A DNA stretch of 64,000 bases from contig CAZWOU010000001.1 of assembly GCA_964635375.1 (NCBI GenBank), positions 62,001 to 126,000 of the forward strand, given 5' to 3'. Under the pieces are notes generated by a model. That model was given only the letters and a program-made list of their open reading frames with translations, did not search any database and was not told where the DNA came from. This document shows, piece after piece, positions 7,820 through 16,408 of this stretch (positions within the stretch are counted from its first letter, which is position 1; each line of letters opens with the position of its first letter). The position numbers and the translations under genes were made by a program. This DNA is from CAZMNY01 sp964635375 (GTDB lineage: Bacteria; Planctomycetota; Planctomycetia; Pirellulales; Pirellulaceae).

Positions 7820-8569
7820 ATGTCCGAATCGCAACAGCCTCGATTTAACCGTGTCTTGTTGAAGCTGTCTGGCGAGAGTTTCTGTACGGCGGGCGAACGC
7901 GGAATCAGCATGCAGGAAGTTGTGCATATCGCGGAGCAAGTCCAGCAGGCCCATGAGATGGGATGCCAGATTGCCGTTGTGATTGGCGGAGGCAACATTC
8001 TTCGCGGCGCCCAGTTCAAAGAGAACGCCGTGGCCATCCAAGAAGCCACCGCCCACTACATGGGCATGCTGGCAACTGTGATCAACGGGCTGGCCCTGCA
8101 AGACGCGCTGGAATCAATCGGCTGCGACACCCGGCTGATGTCCGCGATCCGAATGGACGGCGTGGCCGAGCCATACCTTCGCCGAAGAGCCCACCGACAT
8201 CTGGAGAAGGGGCGAATCATCGTCCTCGCTGCCGGTACCGGCGGTCCTTTTGTCACTACGGACACCGCCGCCGCACTCCGCTCACTCGAGCTGGAAGTTG
8301 ATATTCTCGCAAAAGCGACTCGCGTCGATGGCGTCTATAGCGAAGATCCGGAAAAGAACCCGCACGCAGTGCTTTACCGAGACTTGACCTACGCCGAAGT
8401 TATGGAGCAAGACTTGCGAGTCATGGACGCCACGGCGATCGCCCAGTGCCGCGAGCACGGCATGCCAATACTCGTCTTCAACTTCAAGAAAGACGGCAAT
8501 ATCCAAAGCGCCCTGCAAGGCGACCGAGTGGGCACGCTGATCACGACCACAAAGAAAGAACGAGTGTAG
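7820..8569 (+). CDS. pyrH: Uridylate kinase
   Basis: The 249-aa product is a bacterial UMP kinase of the amino-acid-kinase fold: VLLKLSGESF at the N-terminus, VVIGGGNILRG for phosphate binding, the central HYMGMLATVINGLALQDAL, ILAKATRVDGVYSEDP and DATAIAQCREHGMPILVFNF. It makes UDP from UMP and ATP and is essential for pyrimidine nucleotide supply. The start at 7820 gives the usual N-terminus, though only a weak ribosome-binding site is visible. It lies between tsf and frr, an arrangement common to many bacteria. Confidence 0.98.
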   Translation: MSESQQPRFNRVLLKLSGESFCTAGERGISMQEVVHIAEQVQQAHEMGCQIAVVIGGGNILRGAQFKENAVAIQEATAHYMGMLATVINGLALQDALESIGCDTRLMSAIRMDGVAEPYLRRRAHRHLEKGRIIVLAAGTGGPFVTTDTAAALRSLELEVDILAKATRVDGVYSEDPEKNPHAVLYRDLTYAEVMEQDLRVMDATAIAQCREHGMPILVFNFKKDGNIQSALQGDRVGTLITTTKKERV

Positions 8570-8634
8570 ACTGCTCACTGGCGATCAAGTCTCGCCTTGC
8601 AACGCGTCAAACCTACAACCCTGAGGACGAAGCG

Positions 8635-9198
8635 ATGTCGGCTGAAGAAATCTTGTTTGACGCAGAGGAGCGTATGGAAAAGGCGGCGGATCATCTGAAA
8701 GACTCGCTCGCTGGAATTCGGACTGGCCGAGCCAACCCCGGATTGGTCGATTCCCTGCGAGTCGAGGTCTATGGATCGTCGATGCCAATTAAGCAATTGG
8801 CGGCCGTCGGCGCACCGGAAGCGACCCAGATCGTCATTCGACCTTACGATGCCACCACCGCCAAGGATATCGAGAAGGCGATCGTCGCCAGCGATCTCGG
8901 GTTCAACCCGCAGAACGACGGGAGGCTGATTCGCATCAACATTCCGCCTCTCTCCGGCGAGCAGAGACGCAAGCTGGTCGGCCGCATCAAGGAATTGACC
9001 GAACAGGCAAAGGTCTCGATTCGCAATATTCGCCGCGATGCGAACAAGGCCGCCGATCAGGCTGAAAAGGACAAGACGATCAGCGAAGACATTCGAGACG
9101 ACACCAAGAGCGAAGTGCAAGAGTTGACCAAGAAGTACGAAACTCAAGTCACCGATCTCGCCAAAAGCCGCGAAGCAGATGTGATGGCCGATGATTGA
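8635..9198 (+). CDS. frr: Ribosome recycling factor
   Basis: The 187-aa protein matches RRF over its whole length: DSLAGIRTGRANPGLVDSL, VYGSSMPIKQLA, the IRPYD motif, IVASDLGFNPQNDG and IPPLSGEQRRKLV, followed by the two long helices of the three-helix bundle. With EF-G it splits post-termination ribosomes. The reading frame is open back to 8446 inside pyrH, but the ATG at 8635 is chosen for GAGG nine bases upstream and for the conserved N-terminal length. The pyrH stop is 65 bases upstream, so the two are probably co-transcribed. Confidence 0.98.
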   Translation: MSAEEILFDAEERMEKAADHLKDSLAGIRTGRANPGLVDSLRVEVYGSSMPIKQLAAVGAPEATQIVIRPYDATTAKDIEKAIVASDLGFNPQNDGRLIRINIPPLSGEQRRKLVGRIKELTEQAKVSIRNIRRDANKAADQAEKDKTISEDIRDDTKSEVQELTKKYETQVTDLAKSREADVMADD

Positions 9199-9322
9199 GG
9201 CCAATCGATCTGGCCCAGTTTCCCGGCGGAGCAGACTGCTGGAGGCTGCACTCTTGAAACCTGAACCGCTGAGACGCTCGGTTCATTAGTCGCCTTGACT
9301 GCAAGCGACGGCTTGCCAGTGG

Positions 9323-9360
9323 GTTGCCAACTCCCCAGCGTGTTGCCAACTTCCCAGTGT
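9323..9360. repeat. 19-bp tandem duplication
   Basis: GTTGCCAACTCCCCAGCGT (9323-9341) is followed directly by GTTGCCAACTTCCCAGTGT (9342-9360), 17 of 19 bases identical. Confidence 0.85.
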
Positions 9361-9470
9361 GCCATCGTTCGCATCCGCGCCAGCCCGAACCACGGTCGAC
9401 ACACTCGACGGAGGCGATTTCTGGGCGGAATCTTCGAGCGGAGCTTTATCGGCTGGCCGGCGGATTCGTC

Positions 9471-9499
9471 TTGACCCTATTTGCGGGCGTTTCTATACT
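9471..9499 (+). promoter_or_regulatory. Candidate sigma-70 promoter of the parvulin-like gene
   Basis: TTGACC (9471-9476) and TATACT (9494-9499) with a 17-base spacer; five of six bases match consensus in each box. Expected start near 9506, leaving a leader of about 120 nucleotides before the ATG at 9627. Confidence 0.6.
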
Positions 9500-9626
9500 T
9501 CCGCCAAAATTTGGCTGCGAATCCGAGCCTCCACTGGTTTGAAATTGGCTGGTCGCCGCAAAAAGGGTCACTCGCACCGGGAAAAGACTATCCCAAGGTT
9601 TCCGACACGGACTAGGAGAGAAGTAC

Positions 9627-11627
9627 ATGAATCGCAAGGACGCGATGAACGCTCAAGGCGGGCGTTGGAACCGAACGAGAACGTGGGGCGGCCTCTTGGT
9701 GTTGGCGGCAATTGCCTGGAACCCCCAGCAAATAGGCGGTCCGAACACCGCCGAAGCCCAGGGCCCGAGCCGGCGGCTTTCTCCTCAGTCGCCTGCAAAC
9801 ACGCGATCTCCGGCGAGAAGAACCGCGCCGCCTGCCTCTTCTTCGAACCTATCGGGCCCCGCCCGCCCAGTCGTTGCAGAAGTCAACAATGAACGAATCA
9901 CGCGGATCGAACTAGGCAACGACTGTCTCCGACGATATGGCTCGGAAGTGCTTGAGAGCATTGTCAATCGCCGAGTCATCCTTCAGGCCTGCCAAAGCCG
10001 CCAAATTAGCATCAGCGAAGCTGAGGTGGACGCGGAAATTGCGGCGACTGCAAAGCGATTTCGGATGGACGTGCCAACTTGGCTGGCGATGCTGAACAAC
10101 AAACGAGACATCGCCACGGATCAATATCGTCGTGAGATGATTTGGCCTATGCTCGCTCTGCGAAAGCTGGCGCAAGCTCAACTCGTCGTAAGCGCTGATG
10201 AGATCAAGAAAGCGCTGGAAGCCGAGTACGGCGCCAAGATCCGAGCGAGGATTATTTCCGTAACGAAGGAAGCGAAAGCCAAAGAACTGCATGCCAAGGC
10301 GATGGCCAACCCGGCCATATTTGGCGATCTGGCCAAAGAGTTTTCTGAAGATCCCAACAGCGCCAGCGCCCGCGGGCTGATCCCGCCGATTCGCAAGCAC
10401 GTTGGAAACGCGGAGATCGAAGCGGCCGCTTTCGCGCTTGAGGACGGCGAGATTTCCGACATCGTCTTCGTCGCCGAGCAGTACATCATCATCAAGTGTG
10501 ACAAGCACGTCGCCCAAAGCTATCTCACGCCGGATCAGTTGGAAGCCGCGAAGCAACGAGCAACCCAACAATTACGCGACCAACGACTGCGTTCCGAGGC
10601 GACCAAGATCTTCCAGCAACTGAAGGAAGAGGCACGAGTCGTGACCGTGTTCGGCAACGCTGAACAAACGAAACGAAATCCGGGCGTCGCGGCCTTGATC
10701 AACGGTAGACCGCTGACCATTGACGACCTCGCCGAAGCGTGCATTTCACGACACGGCGTCGAGGCTCTGGAAATCGAGATCAATCGACGGCTCCTGGCCC
10801 AAGCCCTCAAACGCAACGGCTACTCGGTCTCGCGAGAAGACGTGGATGCGGAAATCACGCGAGCGGCCGACGCTTACGGCTACCTGAAGAAAGATGGCTC
10901 CCCCGACGTGCAGAAATGGCTCTCCACCGTCTCCGATGGCGATCAGTCCCAAGTCGATGCCTACGTCAGCGATGCAGTCTGGCCGAGCGCCGCCCTGAAG
11001 AAGCTGGTCCGGGAAAAGATCGAAATCAGCCCAGAGGACATGCAAAAAGGGTACGAAGCCAACTTCGGCGAGCGAGTCGAAGTGCTTGCGATCATGATGA
11101 ACAGTAGCCGCGAAGCTCAGAAGGTCTGGGACATGGCTCGCAACAATCCGACCGATGAGTTCTTTGGCGAACTAGCTTCACAATACTCCATTGAACCGGT
11201 TTCCAAGGCCAACTTCGGGAAAGTCCCCCCCATCCGTCGCCACTCGGGCCAGAAGAACATGGAAACCGAGGCTTTTCGCCTTCGCCCGGGTGAATTGTCC
11301 GAGTTGATTGCCGTCGGTCCCAACTACATCATCCTTCGCTGCCTCGGCCGCACGAAGCCAATCGTCAAGATCGACGAGGTTAAGGATGAGCTGCTCAGGG
11401 ATCTTCACGAGAAGAAATTGCGAGTCGCTATGAACAACGCCTTTGATCGTCTCAAGGAGGCGTCGCGAGTCAAAAACCACTTGGCCCCGCGAAAACCTCG
11501 GACCGTGATTCCCACTTCGGCAACCAGCCCGACAGGTAATCGCGCCGCGCCGCCGCGCACGAGCGGGACCCGTCCTTCAAATACCAGATTCGCGCCGGGG
11601 GCGCCCGCCGGTCCTCGCCGGCAATAG
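9627..11627 (+). CDS. Exported SurA/parvulin-like protein, internally duplicated
   Basis: The 666-aa product starts at an ATG with AGGAGAG seven bases upstream and has an N-terminal hydrophobic stretch (LLVLAAIAW), a likely export signal. After a Pro/Ser-rich linker come two homologous modules. Each has a helical SurA-N-like part (VNRRVILQACQSRQISISEAEVDAEI; INRRLLAQALKRNGYSVSREDVDAEI; the pairing shows the duplication) and then a parvulin-like part (LAKEFSEDPNSASARGLIPP; LASQYSIEPVSKANFGKVPP). Parvulins are peptidyl-prolyl isomerases and chaperones of exported proteins. Whether both isomerase sites are active cannot be read. The C-terminus is a Pro/Arg-rich tail. A role in folding envelope proteins is inferred. 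Confidence 0.85.
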   Translation: MNRKDAMNAQGGRWNRTRTWGGLLVLAAIAWNPQQIGGPNTAEAQGPSRRLSPQSPANTRSPARRTAPPASSSNLSGPARPVVAEVNNERITRIELGNDCLRRYGSEVLESIVNRRVILQACQSRQISISEAEVDAEIAATAKRFRMDVPTWLAMLNNKRDIATDQYRREMIWPMLALRKLAQAQLVVSADEIKKALEAEYGAKIRARIISVTKEAKAKELHAKAMANPAIFGDLAKEFSEDPNSASARGLIPPIRKHVGNAEIEAAAFALEDGEISDIVFVAEQYIIIKCDKHVAQSYLTPDQLEAAKQRATQQLRDQRLRSEATKIFQQLKEEARVVTVFGNAEQTKRNPGVAALINGRPLTIDDLAEACISRHGVEALEIEINRRLLAQALKRNGYSVSREDVDAEITRAADAYGYLKKDGSPDVQKWLSTVSDGDQSQVDAYVSDAVWPSAALKKLVREKIEISPEDMQKGYEANFGERVEVLAIMMNSSREAQKVWDMARNNPTDEFFGELASQYSIEPVSKANFGKVPPIRRHSGQKNMETEAFRLRPGELSELIAVGPNYIILRCLGRTKPIVKIDEVKDELLRDLHEKKLRVAMNNAFDRLKEASRVKNHLAPRKPRTVIPTSATSPTGNRAAPPRTSGTRPSNTRFAPGAPAGPRRQ

Positions 11628-11942
11628 AACGAATCGCCGCGGTTGCCGCCAAGCCGGCTGAACCGCGACCAGGGCAGTTGCCCGCGGCAGTCGAAGAAAT
11701 CTCAAGGCGTCCCTCATCGGAGGGACGCCTTTTTTGGCTTAAGCCAATTTCTCTTTCCGCCAGACGGGCCAAGTGGGAACACCATGGCGTTCGATCTGTC
11801 TACGGCAGGTTTGCTTTGCATCGCCTGGACGGCTACGCTGACCCGCTGTGGGAGGACATTTAGCGATTTCGTCATTTTTCTTAGGGAAGGCATCGAGTTC
11901 GCCAATGGGTTGGCGGAATCAGCGCCAAAGGAGAGAGTTGCT
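11628..11942. other. Intergenic region with terminator
   Basis: The 315 bases contain the terminator at 11704-11735 and then about 200 bases leading to the sulfatase gene. The sulfatase frame stays open across this stretch, but the open part would translate the terminator itself and has no family character. Confidence 0.6.
11704..11735 (+). terminator. Rho-independent terminator after the parvulin-like gene
   Basis: AAGGCGTCCCT (11704-11714) pairs perfectly with AGGGACGCCTT (11721-11731) across a six-base loop, followed by a T run to 11735. Confidence 0.92.
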
Positions 11943-13382
11943 ATGCGTTGTTCGAGTCGAGTTCGCGTGTCATGTGCGATCGTGTTGTGCGCGGGTTTGG
12001 CGTTCCTCGCAAGCGTAAGTTCGGTCGAGGCGGCCAGGCGTCTGAACGTGATTCTGTTTGTCACAGACGATCAAAGCCCCGATGCCGGTTGCTACGGGAA
12101 CCCAATCATCCAAACGCCCAACATGGACGCGTTGGCTAAAGACGGCATCCGCTTCACGAACGCGTTTTGCACTACCGCCAGCTGCAGCGCCAGCAGATCG
12201 GTGATCCTCTCTGGCGTCTATAACCACGCCAATGCCCAGTACGGCCACCAACACAGCTACCACCACTTCCGCACCTACGACCACATGAAGACGCTCTCGG
12301 CTCGATTGACCGAGGCCGGCTACCACACGGCTCGAATCGGAAAATATCACGTCGGTCCCGAAGAAGTTTACCCATTCGAGACGGTCATCCAGGGCGCGAG
12401 TTCCCGCAGTCCAGTTCAGATGGCCGACCTTTGCGAAACGCTCATCCGCGACGAGGAGGAGCGACCTTTCTTTCTCTATTTCTGCACGTCGGATCCCCAT
12501 CGCAGCGGCGGATCCGTCGCTGGCGCCGAGCACCACCCCAACCCGTTCGGCAACAAGCCCAAAGGCTATCCTGGCGTCAAGGAAGTCAAATATGACCCCA
12601 AGCAGGTCCTGGTTCACTCCTTTCTCCCAGACACGCCCGTCTGCCGAGCCGAGCTTGCCCAGTACTACCAATCGGTGTCGCGAATCGACCAGGGATTGGG
12701 GCGTTTGATCGAGCATCTAAAGAAGCACGGTCAATACGAACAAACGCTGATCATATTCACCTCGGACCACGGAATCGCGTTTCCCGGTGGCAAGACGACG
12801 CTCTACGAAGGCGGAATGAGAGTGCCTTTTCTGGTGAGAGATCCTCAACAGAGTCGCCGCGGCGACTGCAATGCGATGATCAACCTGGCCGACATCACGC
12901 CGACGATTCTGGATTACGCCGACGCAGCCCCGAAGAAGAAGGGCGAGGTGCAGGGCCGTTCATTTCGCAAAGCGATGGAGCAGGCCGACGCCAAAGGCTG
13001 GGACGAAGTTTACGCGTCCCATACGTTCCACGAAATCACCATGTATTATCCGATGCGTGTCGTGCGAACTCGTAACCACAAGCTGATTTGGAATATCGCC
13101 CACGGGCTTCCCTACCCATTCGCTTCAGATCTTTGGGCGGCCCCAACTTGGCAAGATGTCTACAAAGACGGGCCCGATGCGATGTATGGAAAGCGAACGG
13201 TCAAAGCCTACATCCATCGACCCAAGTTCGAGTTGTTCGATCTGAAGTCCGACCCCTACGAAGCCACCAATCTGGCTGACGACCCCAGGTACGCCGATTT
13301 GCTTGGTCAACTCCAGGAAAAACTCAAACGTTTTCAAAAACAGACTAAAGATCCCTGGATCAGAAAATGGACCTACGAATAG
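11943..13382 (+). CDS. Secreted sulfatase
   Basis: The 479-aa protein begins at 11943, where GGAG lies upstream and a signal peptide follows (MRCSSRVRVSCAIVLCAGLA). The sulfatase fold is clear: NVILFVTDDQSPDAGCYGN with the metal-binding Asp pair, TPNMDALAKDGIRFTNAF, then the active-site segment CSASRSVILSG. Its first Cys is the residue oxidised to formylglycine; the motif is the C-x-A-x-R variant. IIFTSDHGIAFPGGKTTLYEGGMRVPF supplies the second half of the site. By overall form it resembles N-sulfoglucosamine-type sulfatases, but the substrate cannot be fixed. Planctomycetes carry many sulfatases for algal polysaccharides. No maturase with the catalytic Cys pair is visible in this window. Confidence 0.93.
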   Translation: MRCSSRVRVSCAIVLCAGLAFLASVSSVEAARRLNVILFVTDDQSPDAGCYGNPIIQTPNMDALAKDGIRFTNAFCTTASCSASRSVILSGVYNHANAQYGHQHSYHHFRTYDHMKTLSARLTEAGYHTARIGKYHVGPEEVYPFETVIQGASSRSPVQMADLCETLIRDEEERPFFLYFCTSDPHRSGGSVAGAEHHPNPFGNKPKGYPGVKEVKYDPKQVLVHSFLPDTPVCRAELAQYYQSVSRIDQGLGRLIEHLKKHGQYEQTLIIFTSDHGIAFPGGKTTLYEGGMRVPFLVRDPQQSRRGDCNAMINLADITPTILDYADAAPKKKGEVQGRSFRKAMEQADAKGWDEVYASHTFHEITMYYPMRVVRTRNHKLIWNIAHGLPYPFASDLWAAPTWQDVYKDGPDAMYGKRTVKAYIHRPKFELFDLKSDPYEATNLADDPRYADLLGQLQEKLKRFQKQTKDPWIRKWTYE

Positions 13383-13575
13383 GCGCCCTGTATGGACTGG
13401 CGCGCTTGGTTATCAGTTGGCAGTAACTCGGTTTGTGGGCGATTTCGCCAATCGGATTCAAGCCAAATCCGAACCTTTCCGAAATCAGCAAGGTCGCTGT
13501 TTCTTGCTACGCTCGAGGCCCGCGAGGAACCAACGCCGCACGAGCCTTTAGCCACCATCAAGTAGGTCGAACGCC

Positions 13576-14808
13576 ATGTCGGAATCCAAGCAACCTTCAA
13601 CCGAGAACGCCGCGCCTTTTGAAATCAAGCTGGCCTCGCGAGTTCAACGCTTGCCGCCCTACATGTTTGGCCGCATCAATGCTCTGCTGCACCAAAAACG
13701 TCGAGCTGGCAATGATGTGATTGACATGGGGATGGGAAACCCGTCCGATCCGCCCCAGGACGAGATTATCCAGAAATTGAGCGAAGCTGCGGCCGATCCT
13801 CGGAACCATGGATACAGCAAGTCAAACGGAATACTCAACCTACGTCGCGAAGTCGCCGCCAAGTACTTGAAGCAATATGGAGTCCGCTTAGACCCTGAAT
13901 GCGAGGTGATGGTCTGTTTGGGGTCGAAAGAGGGATTCAGTCATATGTGTCTCGCCGTAATGGGCCCCGGCGACACGGCGATCACTCCGGCGCCATACTT
14001 TCCGGTGCACATGTATGCTGTGGCGCTGGCTTCGGCCAACGTGATCGCTCTCGATGTAGGCGACAGCGAGAAGTTTCTTTCCAATATCGCCTACACCTGT
14101 GAACACCTTTATCCGCAGCCAAAGTTGCTGATCATCAACTATCCTCACAATCCATCGACGGTCACCGTGGAGGCCGAGTTCTTCGTCGAGGTTGTCAAGC
14201 TGGCGAAGCGTTATGGATTCATGGTGATTAGTGATTTTGCCTACGCTGACGTGGCCTTTGACGGCTACCAGCCCCCGAGTTTCCTCTCGGCCCCAGGCGC
14301 GTTGGATGTGGGCGTTGAGTTCACGACGATGAGCAAGGGCTATAACATGGCAGGCTGGCGGATCGGCTATTGCGCGGGCAACGCCGAGATGATTCGCGCT
14401 TTGGGCGTCATCAAGGGCTACTATGATTATGGCATGTTCCAGGCGATCCAGGTCGCCGCCATCGTCGCCTTGCGTCATGGTGACGCGGCCGTATCGGAGC
14501 AATCGAGACTGTACCAAGGTCGCCGCAACGTGATGGTTGATGGGCTCAGGCGGATTGGTTGGGAAGTTGAGCCGCCGAAAGCCGGAATGTTCCTTTGGGC
14601 CAAAATTCCGGAAAATTGGGCGAATTCGATGAGCACCATGGACTTTGGGATGATGCTCTTGGAAAAGGGAGATGTCGCTGTCAGCCCTGGTTCTGGATTC
14701 GGACCGGCAGGCGAGGGTTACGTGAGAATGTCTCTCGTGGAGAACGAAGAGCGGCTGCGGCAGGCTGTTCGTCAGATTGGCCGCTGTCTCGAACGAGAGG
14801 ACCGATGA
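13576..14808 (+). CDS. Class I/II PLP-dependent aminotransferase (AlaC/DapL-like)
   Basis: The 410-aa product has the fold-type I features: IDMGMGNPSDPP, GYSKSNGILNLRREVAAKY, LIINYPHNPSTVTV, and the Schiff-base lysine in TTMSKGYNMAGWRIGYCAGN. The C-terminal GYVRMSLVENEERLRQAV carries the substrate-carboxylate Arg. The order of motifs resembles alanine transaminase AlaC and LL-diaminopimelate aminotransferase; the sequence alone does not decide the amino donor. ATG at 13576 has no strong ribosome-binding site. It lies between a sulfatase and carA, without an operon partner. Confidence 0.93.
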   Translation: MSESKQPSTENAAPFEIKLASRVQRLPPYMFGRINALLHQKRRAGNDVIDMGMGNPSDPPQDEIIQKLSEAAADPRNHGYSKSNGILNLRREVAAKYLKQYGVRLDPECEVMVCLGSKEGFSHMCLAVMGPGDTAITPAPYFPVHMYAVALASANVIALDVGDSEKFLSNIAYTCEHLYPQPKLLIINYPHNPSTVTVEAEFFVEVVKLAKRYGFMVISDFAYADVAFDGYQPPSFLSAPGALDVGVEFTTMSKGYNMAGWRIGYCAGNAEMIRALGVIKGYYDYGMFQAIQVAAIVALRHGDAAVSEQSRLYQGRRNVMVDGLRRIGWEVEPPKAGMFLWAKIPENWANSMSTMDFGMMLLEKGDVAVSPGSGFGPAGEGYVRMSLVENEERLRQAVRQIGRCLEREDR

Positions 14809-14901
14809 GCTGAGCGAATCCGCATGCGCGATCGGCGTTCAGCGTCTGAGCCAATCCGCTCTTGCTTGAAAGCCACAGGCAATTTTGGATGGCAGGCCCC
14901 G

Positions 14902-14930
14902 TATTCGATTGGGAACAAGCGGTTTATAAT
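14902..14930 (+). promoter_or_regulatory. Candidate promoter of carA
   Basis: TATAAT at 14925-14930 is a perfect -10 box. The hexamer 17 bases upstream, TATTCG (14902-14907), is a weak -35. Transcription would begin near 14937, giving a leader of about 270 nucleotides. Confidence 0.4.
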
Positions 14931-14978
14931 GCTCGCCAAAATCGATGCCGAACGGTCTGCAAGGGTGGCAATCTGCTT

Positions 14979-15103
14979 GCGGGGAACAAGAACGAAAAAA
15001 GGAGGGTTCTTGCTCGCCGCAACAAAAACCCTCCCAAGTTGGCTGTCCGATTCAGAGCAAGCCCCGTCTCGGAGACCCACAGCCGTACGAATGGTATCGG
15101 GGC
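14979..15103 (+). promoter_or_regulatory. Candidate structured leader of carA with exclusive hairpins
   Basis: Hairpin A pairs CAAGAAC (14987-14993) with GTTCTTG (15006-15012), extended by GCGG/CCGC (14979-14982 with 15017-15020). Hairpin B pairs GGAGGGTT (15001-15008) with AACCCTCC (15027-15034). Both need bases 15006-15008, so they exclude each other. Further on, GCCCCG (15061-15066) pairs with CGGGGC (15098-15103) and encloses a small TCT/AGA stem. This looks like a switch, but hairpin B has no T run after it on the plus strand. Its mirror on the minus strand does (six T from 15000 down). Confidence 0.35.
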
Positions 15104-15206
15104 GCGACAAGCAAATACTTTAGGTTGCTCAGGTTGCGCCCGCATAACCGGACTCTTTTGACAATCGATAGAACCCGCACAGACAACCGATTAACCCGGC
15201 CAAGCC

Positions 15207-16367
15207 ATGAACCCACCTGCTAAACTCGCTCTCGAAGACGGCGCCGTGTTCACTGGATCGGCCTTTGGCGCGATTGGCGAAGTCGAAGGCGAGGTGGTTT
15301 TCAACACCTCCATGACGGGTTACCAAGAGATCCTGACCGACCCGAGCTACCGCGGTCAGATCGTCACGATGACCTACCCTGAGATTGGCAATTACGGCGT
15401 CAACCGCGAGGACATGGAAAGTGGCAGGCCCCACTTGGCTGGGTTTATTGTTCGAGAAAACAGCCGAGTGGCCAGCAACTATCGTTCTCAAGGGTCGCTT
15501 CGCGAATACCTGTTCGACCACGATATCGTGGGACTGGAAAACATTGACACGCGAGCCTTGGTCAGGCGAATCCGAACTCAGGGCGCCATGAAAGGCGTCT
15601 TGTCGTCGCTCGATATGGACGATGACAGCCTGATCCAGAAGGCGAGAAACAGCGCGGGGCTCGTCGGCAGAGACCTGGTTCGAGAAGTCATCCCCAGCGA
15701 ACCCTGCGATTGGACTGAGAGGCTTCACGAACTCGCTCGGGATGAAACCGCAAGTCCGACGGGGGAGGAGAACGGAGCCAAACCGGTTCGCCGCAAGGTC
15801 GTTGCCCTCGATTTCGGGATGAAATGGAATATCGCTCGGCACCTGGTCGAGGAGCAAATCGACGTCACGATCTTGCCCGGTTCAGCTACGGCCGACGCCG
15901 TACTCGCCCACAACCCCGACGGCGTCTTCTTGTCGAATGGGCCAGGCGACCCAGAGCCAGTCGATTACGCCATCGAAACGATTGGCAAGCTGATCGGCAA
16001 GACGCCCATTTTCGGAATCTGCCTCGGCCACCAACTGATGGCGATTGCCTGCGGCGCCAAGACCTTCAAACTCAAGTTCGGCCATCGTGGCGCAAACCAA
16101 CCGGTGATGAACTGCAAGAGCGGACGAGTGGAGATTACCGCGCAGAATCATGGGTTTGCCGTGGAGGAGCAATCTCTCCCGGAGTTGTTGGAGATCACCC
16201 ACAGGAACCTGAACGACGACACGATCGCTGGACTGCGACATCGCACAGCCCCTGCGTTCAGCGTCCAATACCATCCAGAATCGTCCGCCGGCCCGCATGA
16301 TAGCCGTTATCTTTTTCGCGAGTTCCGCGAGATGATTGACCGAGAAGCGGGAAAAGTGGCCAGCTAG
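15207..16367 (+). CDS. carA: Carbamoyl-phosphate synthase small subunit
   Basis: The 386-aa product has the CarA N-terminal domain (LALEDGAVFTGSAFGA, FNTSMTGYQEILTDPSYRGQ, IDTRALVRRIRTQGAMKG) and a C-terminal class I glutamine amidotransferase domain. The nucleophile elbow is GICLGHQLMAIA with the catalytic Cys, and the His/Glu pair is in VQYHPESSAGPHDS. It releases ammonia from glutamine for the large subunit, which makes carbamoyl phosphate for arginine and pyrimidines. The large subunit gene carB is not in the window. The ATG at 15207 lacks a clear ribosome-binding site, which may matter given the structured leader. Confidence 0.97.
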   Translation: MNPPAKLALEDGAVFTGSAFGAIGEVEGEVVFNTSMTGYQEILTDPSYRGQIVTMTYPEIGNYGVNREDMESGRPHLAGFIVRENSRVASNYRSQGSLREYLFDHDIVGLENIDTRALVRRIRTQGAMKGVLSSLDMDDDSLIQKARNSAGLVGRDLVREVIPSEPCDWTERLHELARDETASPTGEENGAKPVRRKVVALDFGMKWNIARHLVEEQIDVTILPGSATADAVLAHNPDGVFLSNGPGDPEPVDYAIETIGKLIGKTPIFGICLGHQLMAIACGAKTFKLKFGHRGANQPVMNCKSGRVEITAQNHGFAVEEQSLPELLEITHRNLNDDTIAGLRHRTAPAFSVQYHPESSAGPHDSRYLFREFREMIDREAGKVAS

Positions 16368-16408
16368 CTTGGCAATTGGACTGAGCGACTCGGCGGTATG
16401 AGCCTTGG

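Larger units (their letters stand above)
9199..9626. other. Gene-free region upstream of the parvulin-like gene
   Basis: The 428 bases hold a 19-bp tandem duplication (9323-9360) and a good sigma-70-like promoter (9471-9499). I see no gene and no clear terminator for the preceding frr gene. Confidence 0.6.
14809..15206. other. Gene-free region upstream of carA
   Basis: This 398-base gap has a perfect TATAAT box and a leader with competing hairpins (listed separately). The three overlapping forward ORFs of 92-99 codons have no conserved character and no ribosome-binding sites, so I do not call them. Confidence 0.6.

Noticed and set aside
11643..11942. N-terminal extension of the sulfatase frame
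   Set aside because: The extension would translate a Rho-independent terminator and has no signal peptide; the ATG at 11943 has a ribosome-binding site and a signal peptide.
14824..15223. Three overlapping forward ORFs of 92-99 codons before carA
   Set aside because: No ribosome-binding sites, no conserved character, and they lie on the presumed RNA leader.
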